DNA from: Colimorpha sp045222795
GTDB taxonomy: Bacteria; Bacteroidota; Bacteroidia; Bacteroidales; P3
Length of the DNA: 10,514 nucleotides
Direction: 5' to 3'
NCBI GenBank assembly: GCA_045222795.1
Contig: JBGUZF010000030.1
Span: 1 to 10,514, forward strand
The notes beneath the pieces are model-generated. The model searched no databases. It was not told the origin of the DNA and was given only the letters and a program-made list of their open reading frames with translations. Each line of letters begins with the position of its first letter. The first letter of the stretch is position 1. The position numbers and the translations under genes are program-made. Shown here one piece after another: positions 1 to 7,209 of the stretch.

Positions 1-11
1 GGCAAAAAAAT

Positions 12-42
12 TTTTCCACTACAGTTTTTCTTCGTACTTTTG
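12..42 (+). promoter_or_regulatory. Bacteroidota-type promoter for the ppiD-like operon
   Basis: The sequence TACTTTTG at 35-42 matches all fixed positions of the Bacteroidota primary sigma factor -7 consensus TAnnTTTG. About 19-20 bases upstream, where a TTTG/TTG -33 element is expected, there is only a T-run (TTTTTCC, 11-17), so the -33 box is weak. A start of transcription around 47-50 would leave a leader of roughly 50 nt before the ATG at 102. The consensus is established knowledge; the assignment to this gene is inferred from position and orientation. Confidence 0.6.
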
Positions 43-49
43 CACGCTT

Positions 50-101
50 TTTAAAGTAAGAAAATAATAACATAATAATAACAAAACAAACCTTACAGAA
101 A
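50..101 (+). promoter_or_regulatory. A-rich, SD-less 5' leader
   Basis: The leader before the ATG at 102 is very A-rich and almost free of G, with the octamer ATAATAAC occurring twice (64-71 and 75-82). There is no Shine-Dalgarno match in the 20 bases before the start codon. Unstructured A-rich leaders without SD are the usual way Bacteroidota start translation, so this supports ATG 102 as the start and suggests efficient expression. No hairpin or riboswitch-like structure is visible here. Confidence 0.45.
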
Positions 102-2246
102 ATGGGAATCATTGGAAGTATTAGAAAACACTCGTGGGTGGCTGTGGCCCTGGTGGGCGTCGCCATCCTGGCTTTCATTTTTCAGGACTTGAGCAAGAAC
201 CGCGGCAGTATACCCGATGTGGGCGTCGTCAATGGTGAGGCCATGACTTCGCAGCGCTTCAACGAGTTGGTCACCGAGATGGAGGACAACTACAAGATGC
301 AGCAGCGTACAACTCAGATACCTGCCGAGTTGGAGATGCAGATTCGCGACCAGGTGTGGCAGAATTTTGTCGACGAGACCCTCATGGAGGAGCAGACCTC
401 CAAGATGGGCATGAAGGTTACCGGCGCCGAAGTTAGCGACATGTACACCGGCACTTTCGTCCATGCTGCCGTGCGTCAGTCGTTTGGCGATCCTCAGACC
501 GGCCAGGTTGATGTTCGTATTATCAACAACATTGTCGACCAGATTAACGATGGTGCCGATTCGGTTTTCGCCGATCCCAGTGCTCCTGCCGACAAGAGAG
601 TCTTCTGGCTCACCCGTCAGCAGTGGACCGAAATGGAGAAATATATCAAGACCGACCGCGAGTTGCAGAAATTCAACACCATCATCGAGTCGGGCTTCTA
701 TATGCCCAACGCCATCGCCAAGAAGGTTGCCGAGTACGGCAATACTTCCGCCAATGTTAAGGTTGTCGCCCTTCCGTTCCAGAGCGTCAGCGACGAGGAG
801 GCTACCATTGCCGAAGCCGACTATCAGGCTTACTACGACAACCACAAGGCCGAGTTCCGCATCCCCGAGGAATACCGCGACATTGAGTTTATCACTTTCC
901 CCGTCAACCCCACCCAGCAGGACCTTGCCGATATTCAGGACACTGTTGAGAAACTTTGGGCTGAGTTCCAGACCATCGACGACAGCGAGATTAAGTACTT
1001 CGTAAGGAACTACGACTCCACCTATGTGAAGGCCAGTACCTTCAAAGCCCCTCTCGACGCTCAGATAGAGGCCGCCGCTCCCGGCACCTTCATTGCTCCC
1101 GCTATTGTTGGCAACGAATGGGTGATGGCCAAAGTGTTGGCTACCGCCGTGCGTCCCGACTCGCTCCGCGCCAGCGTCATCTACATCCTCAACAGCACCG
1201 CCGGTGGTAATATCACCCGCAGCAACGACCAGGCAAAGGCTCTGACCGACAGCGTGCATGCTTTGGTTAAAGGCAACAAGATGAGCTTCGAGCAGGCAGT
1301 CGCCCAGTTCAGCGACGATCCTCAGAAAGAGGCCACACAGGGTGATATGGATTGGCAGCTGGATGGCAACTATGGCTTCATCAACGAAGACCTGGTGAAG
1401 ACTCCGGTTGGTTCGTGCTTCGTTTGCGAGCACCCGCAGGGTTTGGGTTATCTGTTGGTGAAAGTGACCGGCAAGACCCCCGCTCTCAAGAAATACCGCG
1501 TGGCCCTCTTCTCGTATGAGATTGCCGCAACGCCCAAGACAGATAATGCTATCTACGGTGAAGCCAACAAGTTTGCCGGCAGAAACCGCACCGCCGCCGA
1601 GTTCACCGCCTCTGCACAGCAGGAGAACCTGCAGGTGCGCAGCGCAAGACTGAACATGATGGCCAACAGCATCTCGGGTATCAGCAACGCCCGCAACATA
1701 GTGCAGTGGGCCTTTAACGACACCACCAAGATTGGCGACGTTGCCGGTCAGGTGTTCTCCTGCGACGGCATGTATGTGGTTGTTGCCCTGAAGGATGTCC
1801 TGAAGAAGGGTTATGTGCCGCTGGATCAGGTGCGCACTGCCATCGAGCAGCCTGTGCGTCTCGAGAAGAAGAGCGAGATTCTTATGGCCCGCGCCGAAGA
1901 GGCTATGAAAGCCGTCAAGGATCTTCCCTCGATTGCCGTCAAGCTCAATGCCGCCGTCGACACTATCGACAGCGTCTCCTTCAACGACTACTATTTCGGC
2001 CGTTACGGTATGGAACCCAAGGTCCTGTCGGCTGTCGCCGTCTCCAACGAGGGCGCTCTGGTGGGTCCCGTCAAAGGTGCCAGCGGTGTCTATATGCTTC
2101 GGATCGACAGCAAGGCTCCCAAGACCGTTGCCGAAGAAACTGTGAAGATGCGCCTCGAGCAGGGCTACCGCAGCAAGACCGGTCGTCTGCGCCAGGTGCT
2201 CCGCGACGCTGCCAAGATTACCGACCAGCGTAACAAATTCTTCTAA
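102..2246 (+). CDS. ppiD: PpiD-like membrane-anchored SurA/parvulin-domain periplasmic chaperone
   Basis: A 714-residue protein with PpiD architecture. A short basic N-terminus (MGIIGSIRKHS) leads into one uncleaved TM helix at about 11-28. A SurA_N-type chaperone region follows (about 38-260; the segment VVNGEAMTSQRFNELV is the typical opening). A parvulin/PpiC domain lies at about 350-458, recognised from FEQAVAQFSDDPQKEATQGD (396-414), and a second parvulin-like half at about 465-600. Family role: it sits in the inner membrane facing the periplasm and assists folding of newly exported, mainly outer-membrane, proteins. Both histidines usual in active parvulins appear to be missing (RASVIYIL at 356-363 where R-x-x-H-I-L is expected; GYLLVKV at 449-455 where GYHIIKV is expected), as is broadly true of E. 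coli PpiD, so I infer chaperone rather than isomerase activity. A CxxC pair (Cys439/Cys442) lies inside the parvulin domain. First gene after the promoter; the start is supported by the anchor and the A-rich leader. Membership in the SurA/PpiD group is firm; one-to-one orthology with E. coli ppiD is not. Confidence 0.85.
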   Translation: MGIIGSIRKHSWVAVALVGVAILAFIFQDLSKNRGSIPDVGVVNGEAMTSQRFNELVTEMEDNYKMQQRTTQIPAELEMQIRDQVWQNFVDETLMEEQTSKMGMKVTGAEVSDMYTGTFVHAAVRQSFGDPQTGQVDVRIINNIVDQINDGADSVFADPSAPADKRVFWLTRQQWTEMEKYIKTDRELQKFNTIIESGFYMPNAIAKKVAEYGNTSANVKVVALPFQSVSDEEATIAEADYQAYYDNHKAEFRIPEEYRDIEFITFPVNPTQQDLADIQDTVEKLWAEFQTIDDSEIKYFVRNYDSTYVKASTFKAPLDAQIEAAAPGTFIAPAIVGNEWVMAKVLATAVRPDSLRASVIYILNSTAGGNITRSNDQAKALTDSVHALVKGNKMSFEQAVAQFSDDPQKEATQGDMDWQLDGNYGFINEDLVKTPVGSCFVCEHPQGLGYLLVKVTGKTPALKKYRVALFSYEIAATPKTDNAIYGEANKFAGRNRTAAEFTASAQQENLQVRSARLNMMANSISGISNARNIVQWAFNDTTKIGDVAGQVFSCDGMYVVVALKDVLKKGYVPLDQVRTAIEQPVRLEKKSEILMARAEEAMKAVKDLPSIAVKLNAAVDTIDSVSFNDYYFGRYGMEPKVLSAVAVSNEGALVGPVKGASGVYMLRIDSKAPKTVAEETVKMRLEQGYRSKTGRLRQVLRDAAKITDQRNKFF

Positions 2247-2252
2247 CAGATA

Positions 2253-2310
2253 ATGAATCGTGGTGAATGATGAATGGTGGACGGCGGATGTCGATTCATC
2301 ATTCATCATT
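2253..2310 (+). repeat. Intergenic inverted repeat with two alternative pairings
   Basis: In the 78-nt gap between the ppiD-like gene and the M23 gene, TGAATGATGAAT (2264-2275) is the exact reverse complement of ATTCATCATTCA (2294-2305). Counting G-U pairs the stem extends to 2260-2275/2294-2309, about 16 bp around an 18-nt G-rich loop. A second, mutually exclusive perfect pairing exists: ATGAATCG (2253-2260) with CGATTCAT (2292-2299). The units resemble the short ATTCATCATTC-type repeats common in intergenic DNA of several bacterial groups. Only a mixed pyrimidine stretch (TTCTCTTTC, 2309-2317) follows, so it is a poor intrinsic terminator; it could attenuate, stabilise or process the mRNA, or be a selfish repeat. 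Confidence 0.6.
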
Positions 2311-2324
2311 CTCTTTCAGCAGGT

Positions 2325-3233
2325 ATGGGTATTAAAGACTGGTGGCTAAAGATTAAAGGGACTCCCCTTCGCGATGTTATCAAACACAAGCATCGCTTTG
2401 TGGTGATGGACACCGACACCTTCAAGGAGAAGTTCTCCTTCCAACTATCGGGCATCAACCTTTTCGTCACCGTCGGTGTCACCATCATCGTGCTCATCGT
2501 GCTCACCACCGTGCTTATCGCCTTCACCCCTCTGCGCGAATACATCCCCGGCTACACCGACACCGAGATGGTGGAGCAGACCTACGTCAACGCCAAGAAG
2601 ATCGACTCGCTCGAGGTGGTGCTGAGCGACCAGGAATGGATGGTGGCCACCGTGCAGGCGGTGCTCAGAGGCGAGCATGTGGGTGCCGACTTCGAGGAGG
2701 CGATGGCCGACAGCGCCTCTACATTGGCTGTGGCCACAAAAGCCTACAAGCATTCCAAGGAAGACAGCCTGCTGCGTGTCGATGTGGAGAACGAGGACAA
2801 CCGCTACCAGGTGAAGCAGAGCGCTCCGCAGAACAGTCCTGTGGCCGACGTGCAGCCTGTGGTGACGCACCTCTTCTTCGCTCCCCTCAAGGGAAACATC
2901 GTTACCCCCTACAACGCCGCCGAACGCCACTATGGTGTCGATATCTCGGCAGCGAACAATACTCCCGTCAACGCCGCCTATAGCGGTACCGTCATCTTCG
3001 CCAGCTTTACGGCGGAGACGGGTCACGTGATCGCCCTCCAGCATCCCGGCGGCGTGATTACCGTCTACCGCAACAACAGCGCCCTGCTCAAACATCAGGG
3101 CGATGTGGTGCGTGCCGGCGAGCCCATAGCATACGTAGGTGCCGGCAACAAACGCGAGATAGGTCCGTACCTGCACCTCGAGGTGTGGGTCAACGGCTCG
3201 CCGGTCAACCCCGAAGAATACATCTCATTCTAA
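2325..3233 (+). CDS. Membrane-anchored LytM/M23-domain protein with degenerate active site
   Basis: A 302-residue protein: cytoplasmic N-terminus of about 44 residues, one TM helix at about 45-67 (LFVTVGVTIIVLIVL), a periplasmic linker, then a C-terminal M23 (LytM) domain at about 185-300. M23 enzymes cut peptidoglycan cross-links using a zinc held by H, D and the second H of HxH. Here H202 and D206 (RHYGVDISA) and H284 (GPYLHLEVW) keep the ligand positions, but the first His of HxH is Tyr282, and the usual His of the YAHL-type motif is Asn250 (TVYRNNSALL). I infer little or no hydrolase activity and a binding or amidase-activating role like the EnvC/NlpD LytM domains. ATG 2325 is preferred to an in-frame ATG at 2274, which lies inside the inverted repeat and would add 17 residues of unlikely sequence. 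The TAA abuts the dxr start with no gap, so the two are co-transcribed. Confidence 0.82.
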   Translation: MGIKDWWLKIKGTPLRDVIKHKHRFVVMDTDTFKEKFSFQLSGINLFVTVGVTIIVLIVLTTVLIAFTPLREYIPGYTDTEMVEQTYVNAKKIDSLEVVLSDQEWMVATVQAVLRGEHVGADFEEAMADSASTLAVATKAYKHSKEDSLLRVDVENEDNRYQVKQSAPQNSPVADVQPVVTHLFFAPLKGNIVTPYNAAERHYGVDISAANNTPVNAAYSGTVIFASFTAETGHVIALQHPGGVITVYRNNSALLKHQGDVVRAGEPIAYVGAGNKREIGPYLHLEVWVNGSPVNPEEYISF

Positions 3234-4361
3234 GTGAAACGGATAGCCATATTAGGTTCTACAGGGTCGATAGGGACGCAGGCACTCAACGTGATACGTC
3301 GCCATCGCGACCTATTCTCCGTTGAGGTGCTCTGTGCCGGCGGCAATGCCGACCTGCTCATCCGGCAGGCGCTCGAGTTCTCGCCCAACGCCGTAGTCAT
3401 TGCCGACGAATCCAAGTACCAGCAGGTGCAGGATGCGCTGGGCAACAGCGACATAAAGGTGTTCGCCGGCGAGCGTTCGATGGTCAGCCTTATGGAGATG
3501 GAGAGCATCGATATGGTGCTGGCGTCCATCGTCGGTTTCGCCGGCCTCAGGCCCACCCTGCACGCCCTCGAGTGCGGCAAGCCTGTGGCGTTGGCCAACA
3601 AGGAGACGATGGTGGTGGCAGGAGCCATAGTGACCGCCGCCGCCGCACGTCACCGCGTGCCCATACTGCCTGTCGACAGCGAGCATTCGGCTATCTTCCA
3701 GAGTCTTATCGGTGAGGTGAGTCCCGTCGAAAAGATACTCCTCACCGCCAGCGGCGGTCCCTTCCGCGGGATGAAGCGCGAGCAGCTGGCCACAGTAACC
3801 CTCGAGCAGGCCCTGAAACACCCCAACTGGAGTATGGGCCGCAAGGTGACCATCGACTCGGCGAGCCTCATGAACAAGGGTCTCGAGGTCATCGAGGCCA
3901 AATGGCTCTTCGGTGTCGACGCCAACGATATCGAGGTTGTGGTGCATCCCCAGTCGGTGGTGCACTCGATGGTGCAGTTCCGCGACGGCAGCATCAAAGC
4001 CCAGCTCGGCGTGCCCACGATGGAGACCCCCATCCAGTTCGCCTTCTCGTTCCCCGAACGTATCGAGAGCTATCTGCCGCGTCTCGACTTCGCCGACTAT
4101 CCCACGCTGACCTTCGAGAAGCCCGACCGCAGCACCTTCCGCTGTCTCGACCTCGCCTACGACGCCATCCGTCGCGGAGGCAATATCCCCTGTGTGATGA
4201 ATGCCGCCAACGAGGTTGCCGTACAGAAGTTTATCGACGGCGAGATCGGATTCCTCGAGATTGCCGACCATGTGGAGCGCGCCATGCAGACGGCTCCCTT
4301 CATACCCAACCCCACACTTGACGACCTTTTTGAAACCGACAAAACAATTCGCTGCAAATGA
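3234..4361 (+). CDS. dxr: 1-deoxy-D-xylulose-5-phosphate reductoisomerase (DXR/IspC)
   Basis: A cytoplasmic enzyme that converts 1-deoxy-D-xylulose 5-phosphate to 2-C-methyl-D-erythritol 4-phosphate with NADPH, the committed step of the MEP pathway that supplies isopentenyl units for undecaprenyl phosphate and quinones. All signatures are present: the NADPH-binding loop GSTGSIG at 8-14; LANKETMVVAG at 120-130; the metal ligands Asp148 and Glu150 in PVDSEHSAIFQ and Glu218 in SLMNKGLEVIEAKW; the substrate loop TASGGPFRG at 171-179; and HPQSVVHSMVQF at 238-249. At 375 residues it is slightly shorter than E. coli DXR (398) but complete. The start is GTG at 3234, immediately after the stop of the upstream gene, and is fixed by the fact that the Rossmann strand KRIAILGSTG begins at residue 2. 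The end overlaps rseP by ATGA, suggesting translational coupling. It is the target class of fosmidomycin. Assignment is very secure. Confidence 0.98.
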   Translation: MKRIAILGSTGSIGTQALNVIRRHRDLFSVEVLCAGGNADLLIRQALEFSPNAVVIADESKYQQVQDALGNSDIKVFAGERSMVSLMEMESIDMVLASIVGFAGLRPTLHALECGKPVALANKETMVVAGAIVTAAAARHRVPILPVDSEHSAIFQSLIGEVSPVEKILLTASGGPFRGMKREQLATVTLEQALKHPNWSMGRKVTIDSASLMNKGLEVIEAKWLFGVDANDIEVVVHPQSVVHSMVQFRDGSIKAQLGVPTMETPIQFAFSFPERIESYLPRLDFADYPTLTFEKPDRSTFRCLDLAYDAIRRGGNIPCVMNAANEVAVQKFIDGEIGFLEIADHVERAMQTAPFIPNPTLDDLFETDKTIRCK

Positions 4362-5773
4362 GTCCTACAATGGTTAAGATAGTCGCGCTCCTGCTGAGCC
4401 TGTCGTTGCTGGTGGCCACCCACGAGCTGGGTCATCTGGCCTTCGCCAAGCTCTTCCACACACGCGTGCGCAGATACTATATCTTCTTCAACTGGAAGTT
4501 CTCAATACTGAAAGCCAAGAAGTTCGGCGGCAAGTGGCACTTCCGTTTCTTCAATGCCAAGACTCCCGAGAGCTGGGACGAGAAGAACCTCGCCCCCGAA
4601 GACCAGGACAACACCCTCTGGGGTCTCGGATGGATTCCCCTGGGCGGCTATTGCGACATCGCCGGCATGATCGACGAGACTAAAGGTGCCGACGACCTCG
4701 AGAGCACCCCACAGCCGTGGGAATACCGCACCAAGCCCGCCTGGCAGCGCCTGCTGATAATCACCGGCGGCATCCTGGTCAACTTCCTGTCGGCCTTGCT
4801 GATATACGCCTGCATCTTCGCCCATTGGGGCAAAGACGAGCTGCCTCTCCGCGAGGCTTCATTGGGTTACGACTATCACCAGGTGCTCCTCGACGAGGGG
4901 TTCCGCAACGGCGATATCATCTATTCCATCGACGGCACCGATGTCTATGAGTTTGCCGACGCCACCTCCACCTTGCTGCTGAAAGATCCGCAGGTGGTCA
5001 CCGTTCTGCGTGGCGACTCGCTGGTAGACATCGCTATCCGCGACGGTCTCATCGAACGTATCAACCACGAGGGGCCCAAGAGTCTCATGACTGCCCGCAT
5101 GCCTTTTGTTATCAAGTCGTTGGTATCTGGTTCCAACGCCGAGAAAGCGGGTCTTCTGGGTGGCGACAGCCTCGTGAGCGTTAACGACACCATGATGGCG
5201 GCCTTCTCCGACATTACAGGAGTCTTCAGGCTGTATTCCTCCGACACCGTCCTTGTGGGCTTCTTCCGCGAGGGCAACTATATGCAGCTGCCTGTATTGG
5301 TCAGCGAGTCGGCCACCATCGGTGTCTATCCTGTCACCGACATCCCGCGTCTCTTCCCGGGTTATCGTCACCGCGACTACAACTTCCTGCAGGCCATCCC
5401 CGCAGGTATCAGCCACGGGTGGAAGACGTTGGTGACCTATGTCTCGTCGCTCAAGATTCTCTTCACTCCCGGCGGCACCAAGAATCTCGGTGGCTTCATC
5501 GCTATGGGCAGCATCTTCCCGCCCTATTGGGATTGGCATGCTTTCTGGGATATCACCGCCTTGCTGGCACTCATCCTGGCCTTCATGAACATCATCCCCA
5601 TCCCCGGTCTCGACGGCGGACATGTGATGTTCACCCTCTGGGAGATGATCACCGGCCGCAAGCCCTCGGACAAGTTCCTCAACGTTGTGCAGAACATCGG
5701 CCTCTTCCTCCTGTTGGCGCTGATGATTATAGCCAACGGCAATGATATCCTGCGACTGTTAGGTCTCATGTAA
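4358..5773 (+). CDS. rseP: RseP-family site-2 intramembrane zinc metalloprotease
   Basis: A 471-residue inner-membrane protease of family M50 that cuts TM segments of substrates such as anti-sigma factors or leftover signal peptides. The HExxH zinc motif HELGH is at 22-26 in the first TM helix, and the third-ligand motif NIIPIPGLDGGH is at 411-422. Further TM helices lie at about 132-155, 395-412 and 443-460. Between them are two PDZ-like modules, roughly 177-228 (EGFRNGDIIYSIDG) and 250-315 (SNAEKAGLLGGDSLVSVND), giving the tandem PDZ layout of RseP. A segment of about 50 residues after the HELGH helix (RYYIFFNWKFSILKAKKFGG...) extends the membrane-associated loop. The start ATG 4358 overlaps the dxr stop as ATGA; an in-frame ATG at 4370 is possible and would lose only four residues. 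The next gene overlaps by one base. Pairing of dxr with rseP recalls the E. coli dxr-uppS-cdsA-rseP order. The natural substrate in this organism cannot be told from the window. Confidence 0.95.
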   Translation: MSPTMVKIVALLLSLSLLVATHELGHLAFAKLFHTRVRRYYIFFNWKFSILKAKKFGGKWHFRFFNAKTPESWDEKNLAPEDQDNTLWGLGWIPLGGYCDIAGMIDETKGADDLESTPQPWEYRTKPAWQRLLIITGGILVNFLSALLIYACIFAHWGKDELPLREASLGYDYHQVLLDEGFRNGDIIYSIDGTDVYEFADATSTLLLKDPQVVTVLRGDSLVDIAIRDGLIERINHEGPKSLMTARMPFVIKSLVSGSNAEKAGLLGGDSLVSVNDTMMAAFSDITGVFRLYSSDTVLVGFFREGNYMQLPVLVSESATIGVYPVTDIPRLFPGYRHRDYNFLQAIPAGISHGWKTLVTYVSSLKILFTPGGTKNLGGFIAMGSIFPPYWDWHAFWDITALLALILAFMNIIPIPGLDGGHVMFTLWEMITGRKPSDKFLNVVQNIGLFLLLALMIIANGNDILRLLGLM

Positions 5774-7200
5774 TGAAGAAGATAGATCGTCTCATACTCC
5801 GCTCGTTCCTCGGACCTCTGCTGCTGACATTCTCCATCTCGGTGTTTGTCCTGCTCATGCAGTTCGTGTGGAAGTATATCGACGATATGGTTGGCAAGGG
5901 TCTCGAGTTCGGCATCATCGCCGAGTTGCTCCTCTACGCCTCCGCCACCTTTGTCCCTATGGCGCTTCCCATAGCTATCCTCTTCGCCTCCATCATGACT
6001 ATGGGCAACTTCGGCGAGAAGTACGAGCTGGTGGCCATGAAAGCCGGCGGCATCTCCATCAGCCGCGTAATGCTGCCTATGGCTATCGTCGCTGTGCTCC
6101 TCACGGGTATGGCTTTCTATTTCGCCAACAATGTGATGCCCGAAGCGATGCTCCGCTACCGTATGACGCTCTACGACGTCACCCGCAAGAAACCCGCCGT
6201 GAACATACGTCCGGGCGAGTACTACAAAGATATCGACGGCTACGTGATACGTGTGGGCAACAAGGCGCCCGACGGACGTACCCTGCAGGATGTCATCATC
6301 TACGACCACACCAAAGGGGTGGGGGAGACCAACGTCATCGTTGCCCGCAACGGCATCATGCAGACGACGATGGACAACCGCTACATGCTCTTCTCACTCA
6401 TCGACGGCTACTCCTACAGCGAGCCCACCACAGGCGAATACTACGACAAACGGCCCCTCACCACCGTGAAGTTCGGCCATCAGACCATCTCGTTCGACAT
6501 CTCGTCGTTCGCCTACAACCGCAGCACCGAAGACCTCTTCGAGGGTGGCTACCAGATGATGAATGTCAGCGAGCTCACCGAAGCTGTCAAGCGTCTCGAC
6601 ACCAACCTCTTGCGACGTTATGAGGAGAGTCGCCGCGATATGGAGGGCAATATGATTCTCTGGCATCGTCGCAACGACTCCACTTTCCTGGCGCATGCCG
6701 CCGCCAACAGCACCGACGTCCACAAGTATATCAAGCAGATGACCCCCATGCAGCGCAGCAAGGTCTACAACCGCGCACGCTTCATCGCCTCGTCGGTGGT
6801 GTCCGACAGCAAGAACTACAACGAGGTCATCCAGGCCGACCGCGAATATATCAACCGTCACGAAATCGAGAAGCAGCGCAAGTTCACCCTTTCTGTGGCC
6901 TGCTTGCTGCTGTTCCTCATCGGGGCACCCTTCGGCAGCATCGTCCGAAAGGGTGGCCTCGGAATGCCGCTGGTGGCCTCTGTGGGCTTCTTTGTGCTTT
7001 ATTATGTGGTGGGTATGATTGCCGAGAAGGCGGTGCGCGAGTCAGCCTTCGGCCCCGAGGGCATGTGGCTCTCCTCCGTCGTGATGCTTCCCATAGGCAT
7101 ATTCCTCACCCTGCAGGCGACCACCGACTCGTCGCTCTTCGACGCAGCCACCTGGCGACGTTTCTTCGCCCATGTCTTCGGGCGTAAGAAAAAAGAATAA
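5773..7200 (+). CDS. LptF/LptG (YjgP/YjgQ) family LPS-export permease
   Basis: A 475-residue inner-membrane permease of the family that, with the LptB ATPase, extracts lipopolysaccharide from the inner membrane and passes it to the periplasmic Lpt bridge. Three TM helices occupy about 12-33, 52-77 and 98-118, then a periplasmic beta-rich domain (about 140-260), then three more helices at about 370-390, 397-416 and 430-449. Family marks include the opening KIDRLILRSFLGPLLLTF, the loop FGEKYELVAMKAGGIS (80-95) that faces LptB, and the late motif IGAPFGSIVRKGGLG (383-397). The stretch from about 262 to 366, rich in Arg, Asp and polar residues, is extra relative to the roughly 360-residue E. coli proteins and sits just before TM4. 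The sequence does not let me choose between LptF and LptG. The start codon overlaps the rseP stop (TAATG), and it is the last gene of the rightward operon. Confidence 0.9.
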   Translation: MKKIDRLILRSFLGPLLLTFSISVFVLLMQFVWKYIDDMVGKGLEFGIIAELLLYASATFVPMALPIAILFASIMTMGNFGEKYELVAMKAGGISISRVMLPMAIVAVLLTGMAFYFANNVMPEAMLRYRMTLYDVTRKKPAVNIRPGEYYKDIDGYVIRVGNKAPDGRTLQDVIIYDHTKGVGETNVIVARNGIMQTTMDNRYMLFSLIDGYSYSEPTTGEYYDKRPLTTVKFGHQTISFDISSFAYNRSTEDLFEGGYQMMNVSELTEAVKRLDTNLLRRYEESRRDMEGNMILWHRRNDSTFLAHAAANSTDVHKYIKQMTPMQRSKVYNRARFIASSVVSDSKNYNEVIQADREYINRHEIEKQRKFTLSVACLLLFLIGAPFGSIVRKGGLGMPLVASVGFFVLYYVVGMIAEKAVRESAFGPEGMWLSSVVMLPIGIFLTLQATTDSSLFDAATWRRFFAHVFGRKKKE

Positions 7201-7209
7201 GTAGCTTGT

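Noticed and set aside
1..20. A7T5 run near the left edge as a terminator tail of an upstream gene
   Set aside because: No stem is visible because the sequence before it is outside the window; the T-run is equally well placed as a weak -33 region of the promoter.
93..2309. A 738-codon open frame on the minus strand covering the whole ppiD-like gene
   Set aside because: It mirrors a GC-rich, strongly codon-biased gene that rarely uses TTA, CTA or TCA, so the antisense frame stays open by chance. Its translation is low-complexity (Gly, Val, Leu, His-rich) with no recognisable domain, while the plus strand has clear family motifs.
2309..2317. Possible internal promoter -7 box (TTCTCTTTC) before the M23 gene
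   Set aside because: It departs from TAnnTTTG at more than one fixed position and has no -33 partner at the right spacing.
2274..2324. N-terminal extension of the M23 protein from an upstream in-frame ATG at 2274
   Set aside because: The extension is encoded by the intergenic inverted repeat and would add residues unlike any M23 N-terminus. ATG 2325 gives a short basic-rich cytoplasmic segment before the TM helix.
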